Shown: positions 61,190 through 64,000 of the stretch, in pieces
Numbering within the stretch: position 1 is the first letter of the stretch
Layout of the letters: every line of letters starts with the position of its first letter
Assembly (NCBI RefSeq): GCF_019931215.1
Contig: NZ_JAIOUB010000002.1
Span: forward strand, 558,001 to 622,000
Source: Alcanivorax limicola
GTDB lineage: Bacteria > Pseudomonadota > Gammaproteobacteria > Pseudomonadales > Alcanivoracaceae
DNA: 64,000 bases
Direction of reading: 5' to 3'
Position numbers and translations under genes: made by a program
The notes under the pieces: generated by a model
What the model saw: the letters and a program-made list of their open reading frames with translations, nothing else
The model's database searches: none
What the model was told of the DNA's origin: nothing

Positions 61190-62215
61190 ATGAATGCCCT
61201 GACATCTCTCAGTGTTTACCGTACGCCCTGGCCCGCACCACTGGGCGTTTGTGCCGCGTCGCTGGGTGATCGCATCCTGCGTCTGCAGGACGACGCCCCG
61301 GCGCTGCTGAAGATGCTTTACCGCTTCCCGCAGTTGCACATTGCCACCCGCAACGAGGCGGTGCGGCTACACCAGAGCGCCAGCTACTCGCCCTTGTCGG
61401 TGTGCGGTGACAGCGCGGCGATGGCGCTGCGCGGCCCCGGCTTTGCCTGGCGAGCGACGCCCCGGCGCTGGGCCTTGAGCTTGGCGGTGCTGGCGCCGCT
61501 GGCGGGTATTCCCGCGCGTACCTTCCTGTTTTTCGATCGCTACGGGCGTTTGCTGCATGAAGTGCAGGTGCCCGAGGGCACCGCCGGCATGGCATTCGAG
61601 GAGTTGGCCTGCAACCGGCTGCACCCGGATCAGCATCAGGTGCCGGTGCCTGACCCGCTGCCGCTGCACAGCAGTGCAGCCAGTGTGGATCTGGCGGCAT
61701 TTGAACAGGACTGGTCGGTGCTGGCGGACCATCGGGAGTTCACAGCGTTGCTGCAGCGTGCCGGTATCAGTCGTCTGGGTGCTTATTGCCGCGTGCGTGA
61801 CAAATTTGCCCGGGCAGTGCGGCTGGATAGCGTGCCCGCCTTGCTGGCGCTGGCGGCCGCACGACGTACGCCTGTGCGGTTGCAGGTCTTCAGTGGCGAT
61901 GGCGTCAGTGGTGGTTGTGAGCAGCGCTACGAAGGCGTCTTGCCGTTGCCGGTCTGGGGTGCGGAGGGGGTCTGTCTGCGGCAGCCGGGGCTGGATTTTC
62001 GCCTGCTGCCAAGGCAGATCGCGTCCGTATGGCGGGTGCGCATGCCGGCCGGGCGCGGCAATAACCGCCACATTGCCACACGTATCGAGTTGTTTGATCA
62101 CCGGGACCAGCGGGTGTTGATGCTCTCCTGCGCCGGCAGCAGCAGCGGCTCGGAGTTACCGAGTTGGCGCGCCTTGCTGGGAGATTGCCTGATGCCGCCC
62201 GATGCGCCGGGCTGA
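61190..62215 (+). CDS. HemS/ChuX-like haem utilisation protein
   Basis: 341 aa with two half-domains of the HemS/ChuS/ChuX fold. The first half has RTFLFFDRYGRLLHEVQVPEG, where the His after the GxLLH strand equals the HemS/ChuS position near the haem. The second half has IASVWRVRMPAGR, RIELFDHRDQRVLMLSCAG and LPSWRALLGDC, matching the VWxVRKP ... LELFD ... WRALV pattern of HemS. Two half-domains and this length favour HemS (haem chaperone or oxygenase-like) over ChuX. It is 85 bp after hemP and under the same Fur box, if co-transcribed. No outer-membrane haem receptor is in the window. Confidence 0.8.
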   Translation: MNALTSLSVYRTPWPAPLGVCAASLGDRILRLQDDAPALLKMLYRFPQLHIATRNEAVRLHQSASYSPLSVCGDSAAMALRGPGFAWRATPRRWALSLAVLAPLAGIPARTFLFFDRYGRLLHEVQVPEGTAGMAFEELACNRLHPDQHQVPVPDPLPLHSSAASVDLAAFEQDWSVLADHREFTALLQRAGISRLGAYCRVRDKFARAVRLDSVPALLALAAARRTPVRLQVFSGDGVSGGCEQRYEGVLPLPVWGAEGVCLRQPGLDFRLLPRQIASVWRVRMPAGRGNNRHIATRIELFDHRDQRVLMLSCAGSSSGSELPSWRALLGDCLMPPDAPG

Positions 62216-62264
62216 TCACTTCTGATGGCCTGTTCGAATCACCTGCGCGAATCACCGGCCCGAA

Positions 62265-62582
62265 TCAGAAGTGGTCGTCGATATCGCCGATGATGCACAG
62301 CAAGTGCTCGCAACGGGGCAGGCCGGACAGGGCCTGTTCTGCCATGGGGCGCACGTCGCAGGCGCCGGGCAGTGGGTGCCCGCCAACCACCAGGGCGCGA
62401 AAGCGCGCCACGAAAACCCATTGCAGCCACTCGGTGAAGGCCATGGTGTCGGCGCTGAACGGCGTGGTGCTCAGGAACGCTTCGGGGGCTGGCGGCGTGC
62501 CCTGCCAATAGCCGAGACGGCGCAGCTCCTGTTCCAGGTCATCAAGCAGGGCAAGCAGATCGGTTCGCAGGGTGTCAGCCAT
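62265..62582 (-). CDS. yqcC: YqcC family protein
   Basis: 105 aa from the ATG at 62582, overlapping the HAD stop by 8 bp. LRRLGYWQGTPPAPEAFLST, PFSADTMAFTEWLQWVFVARF, GHPLPGACDVRPMAEQAL and IDDHF fit YqcC (DUF446), a small helical protein of unknown function, often beside truC in E. coli. Convergent with the HemS-like gene; CACTTCTGAT (62217-62226) and ATCAGAAGTG (62264-62273) form a 10-bp stem between them. Confidence 0.88.
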   Translation of the reverse strand: MADTLRTDLLALLDDLEQELRRLGYWQGTPPAPEAFLSTTPFSADTMAFTEWLQWVFVARFRALVVGGHPLPGACDVRPMAEQALSGLPRCEHLLCIIGDIDDHF

Positions 62583-63282
62583 CGAGCAGGGCCACCAGGT
62601 CGCTGAGTTCGTGCAGATTGTGAATGCGATGGGGGTGGTCGGGCAAATCCAGGGGCCATTTCTGATCCAGCAGATTGGCCCAGACCGCCTGGAATCCGTG
62701 CTGACGTGCGGCATCGACGTCTTCCAGCGGGTGGTCGCCAACATGCACGGACTGGTTGGCCCGGACGCGGGCCGAGGCGAGTGCGGCCAGGAACATGTCC
62801 GGGGCCGGTTTGCGCTTGCCGATGGACTCCGAGGAGTGCTGGAAGGCAAACAGATCACCGATGCCGATGCGTTTCAGGTCCGCATTGCCATTGGTCAGCG
62901 CGCCGAGGGTGTAGGAGTCTGCCAGGGTTTCCAGGACCTCCAGCGCGCCGGGAAAGAACACCACCTCATTGCGCGCCTCGTGGAAAATCTCGAACGCCTG
63001 CCCTGCCAACCGGCCTGCCTCGTCGGTGCAATAGCCCGCCGCCAGGAACCCCCGCGCCAGTGCCTCCCGGCGCAGGGCGGTGAGATTGTGCACATAACCG
63101 GGTTTTTCCAGCAGTAGCAGGTCGCGAATCTCTCGCACCTTGTCCACGGTCATGATCGTCGCGGCTTCCGGGTAGCGCTCCGCGATCCAGTCCCGGCAGC
63201 GTCGCTCCGCCCGGCGAATGACTTCATCCACCGGCCAGAGTGTGTTGTCGAGATCGAATGTGATCAGCTTCAGCGTCGCCAT
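62575..63282 (-). CDS. yigB: HAD-IA phosphatase (YigB-like)
   Basis: 235 aa. Motif I ITFDLDNTLWPV (Asp nucleophile), motif II TLGALTNGNAD, motif III IGKRKPAPDMF, motif IV HVGDHPLEDVDAAR. YigB relatives dephosphorylate the pyrimidine intermediate of riboflavin synthesis and other phosphates. It sits directly downstream of xerC, as in E. coli (dapF-yigA-xerC-yigB). Overlaps yqcC by 8 bp. Confidence 0.9.
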   Translation of the reverse strand: MATLKLITFDLDNTLWPVDEVIRRAERRCRDWIAERYPEAATIMTVDKVREIRDLLLLEKPGYVHNLTALRREALARGFLAAGYCTDEAGRLAGQAFEIFHEARNEVVFFPGALEVLETLADSYTLGALTNGNADLKRIGIGDLFAFQHSSESIGKRKPAPDMFLAALASARVRANQSVHVGDHPLEDVDAARQHGFQAVWANLLDQKWPLDLPDHPHRIHNLHELSDLVALLDG

Positions 63283-63336
63283 GGCAGCATCATAGCGCTC
63301 TGTCCCTGTCGGGGAAATGCGCCAGGTAAATGATGC

Positions 63337-64000
63337 TCAGGCGTCGTCCTCTGGCTCGGGGCCGTCGAACTCCGGGCGGCGCTGGGCCCGGGGGTGAGCG
63401 GCATCATAGACCCGGGCCAGGTGCTGGAAGTCCAGATGGGTGTAAATCTGGGTGGTGCTGAGGTTGGCGTGACCCAGCAGCTCCTGCACCGCACGCAGGT
63501 CACCGCTGGATTCGAGCAGATGGGTGGCAAACGAATGGCGCAGCATGTGGGGATGCAGGTGCTGCTCCAGCCCCGCCTCGCGGGCCCGTGCCGCAAGCCG
63601 TTTCTGGATTGCCCGGTCACCCAGCCGCCGGCCGTGCTGGCCGACAAACAGGGCCCGTTCCGCCGGATCACGCACCAGTGCCGCGCGAGCGCGCAGCCAG
63701 CGGCCCAGTGCGGCGAGGGCCGGTTGGCCCACGGGAAGATGGCGGGTCTTGCGGCCCTTGCCGGTGACCACCAGGCTGGCGTCGTGGCGGTCAATGCTGT
63801 CGATGTCCAGGCTGGCAAGCTCGGCCAGACGCAGCCCGGAGGAATAGATCAGCTCCATCATGGCGCGGTCGCGCAGGCTCAACGGGTCATCGTCGCGGGT
63901 GCTGTCCAGCAGATGCCCGACACTGTCCGGGTCCAGGGTTTTCGGCAAGCGCCGCGGGCTTTTCGGTGCCGCGACACCGACCGCGGGATTATCCCGCGCC
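63337..64000 (-). CDS. xerC: Tyrosine recombinase XerC (partial, N-terminus outside)
   Basis: The frame is open from the stop at 63337 to the right edge, giving the last 221 codons. Its upstream end reads [20 protein letters not shown], so the annotated-looking TTG at 63948 is internal, not a start. The catalytic domain is complete: Arg in SSGLRLAEL, Lys in [14 protein letters not shown], HxxR in [12 protein letters not shown], His in [11 protein letters not shown], and the Tyr nucleophile in IYTHLDF. XerC with XerD resolves chromosome dimers at dif. It ends [19 protein letters not shown]. Not an integron integrase. Confidence 0.96.
   Translation of the reverse strand, partial: ARDNPAVGVAAPKSPRRLPKTLDPDSVGHLLDSTRDDDPLSLRDRAMMELIYSSGLRLAELASLDIDSIDRHDASLVVTGKGRKTRHLPVGQPALAALGRWLRARAALVRDPAERALFVGQHGRRLGDRAIQKRLAARAREAGLEQHLHPHMLRHSFATHLLESSGDLRAVQELLGHANLSTTQIYTHLDFQHLARVYDAAHPRAQRRPEFDGPEPEDDA

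Noticed and set aside
63337-63948. xerC treated as a complete 203-aa gene starting at TTG 63948
   Set aside because: The frame stays open to the window edge with XerC-like linker residues, and XerC needs an N-terminal core-binding domain, so the gene is simply truncated by the window.
63337-64000. XerC-like tyrosine recombinase as the integron integrase for the cassettes
   Set aside because: It lacks the extra IntI-specific patch between motifs and lies 52 kb away beside yigB in the standard xerC context.

Overview
The window looks like chromosomal DNA of a GC-rich marine-type gammaproteobacterium. Gene content and order resemble Pseudomonas and especially the Alcanivorax group: tkt-epd/gap-pgk-fba, serA next to a D-2-hydroxyglutarate dehydrogenase-like gene, rpiA-ilvA, fau-6S RNA-zapA-zapB, ygfB-pepP-ubiH-ubiI, HAD-rppH-ptsP-TauE-lgt-thyA-folA, yigB-xerC. 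The genus is an inference; no rRNA or other species marker is present. Most of the window is housekeeping sequence with tightly packed genes and many 4-bp ATGA/GTGA overlaps.

Layout. 0-8.6 kb: pentose-phosphate/glycolysis operon, a flavin reductase, an alpha/beta hydrolase, a secreted charged-helix protein and a small beta-barrel. 8.6-13.4 kb: an AT-rich accessory island of unfamiliar genes, all on the plus strand. 13.4-17.2 kb: a minus-strand envelope cluster (CsgG/FlgT-like protein, LpoB-like lipoprotein, YcfL-like lipoprotein, TPR-like lipoprotein). 17.2-32.6 kb: serine, threonine/isoleucine, folate, cell division (zapA/zapB, 6S RNA), ubiquinone hydroxylases and a Fur-type ferric-iron ABC pair. 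32.8-42.1 kb: two tandem copies of a FadL-like porin plus a roughly 1000-residue Ig-like lipoprotein. 42.2-47.9 kb: glycine cleavage operon with a split P protein, followed by rlmI. 48-64 kb: envelope, RNA-decay, PTS-Ntr, lipoprotein, thymidylate and haem-uptake genes, ending in a partial xerC.

The main discovery candidate is in the island. Two consecutive segments (9074-10306 and 10307 to about 11238) carry integron-cassette signatures. Each begins with the TTRRRY-type end of a core site and ends, at the stop codon of its last gene, with a 7-mer exactly complementary to that segment's own start: GTTAAAT with ATTTAAC, and GTTAGTA with TACTAAC. The first site is followed by a foldable attC-like sequence. 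The second cassette carries two genes overlapping by 4 bp. The first has the HG...GKGFYTT pattern of DUF3990-like ADP-ribosyltransferase toxins and the second is an unknown partner, so the pair is a candidate toxin-antitoxin or defence module. The second attC is cut short by a 66-bp imperfect palindrome, and a second copy of that palindrome lies 1.6 kb away beyond an HNH-nuclease gene. No integrase gene is in the window.

Other points of interest are the duplicated porin/lipoprotein pair, long nested inverted repeats at 49.66-49.98 kb, 13-bp and 12-bp tandem repeats in two leaders, two good Fur boxes, and a 50-residue membrane protein that is easily missed.
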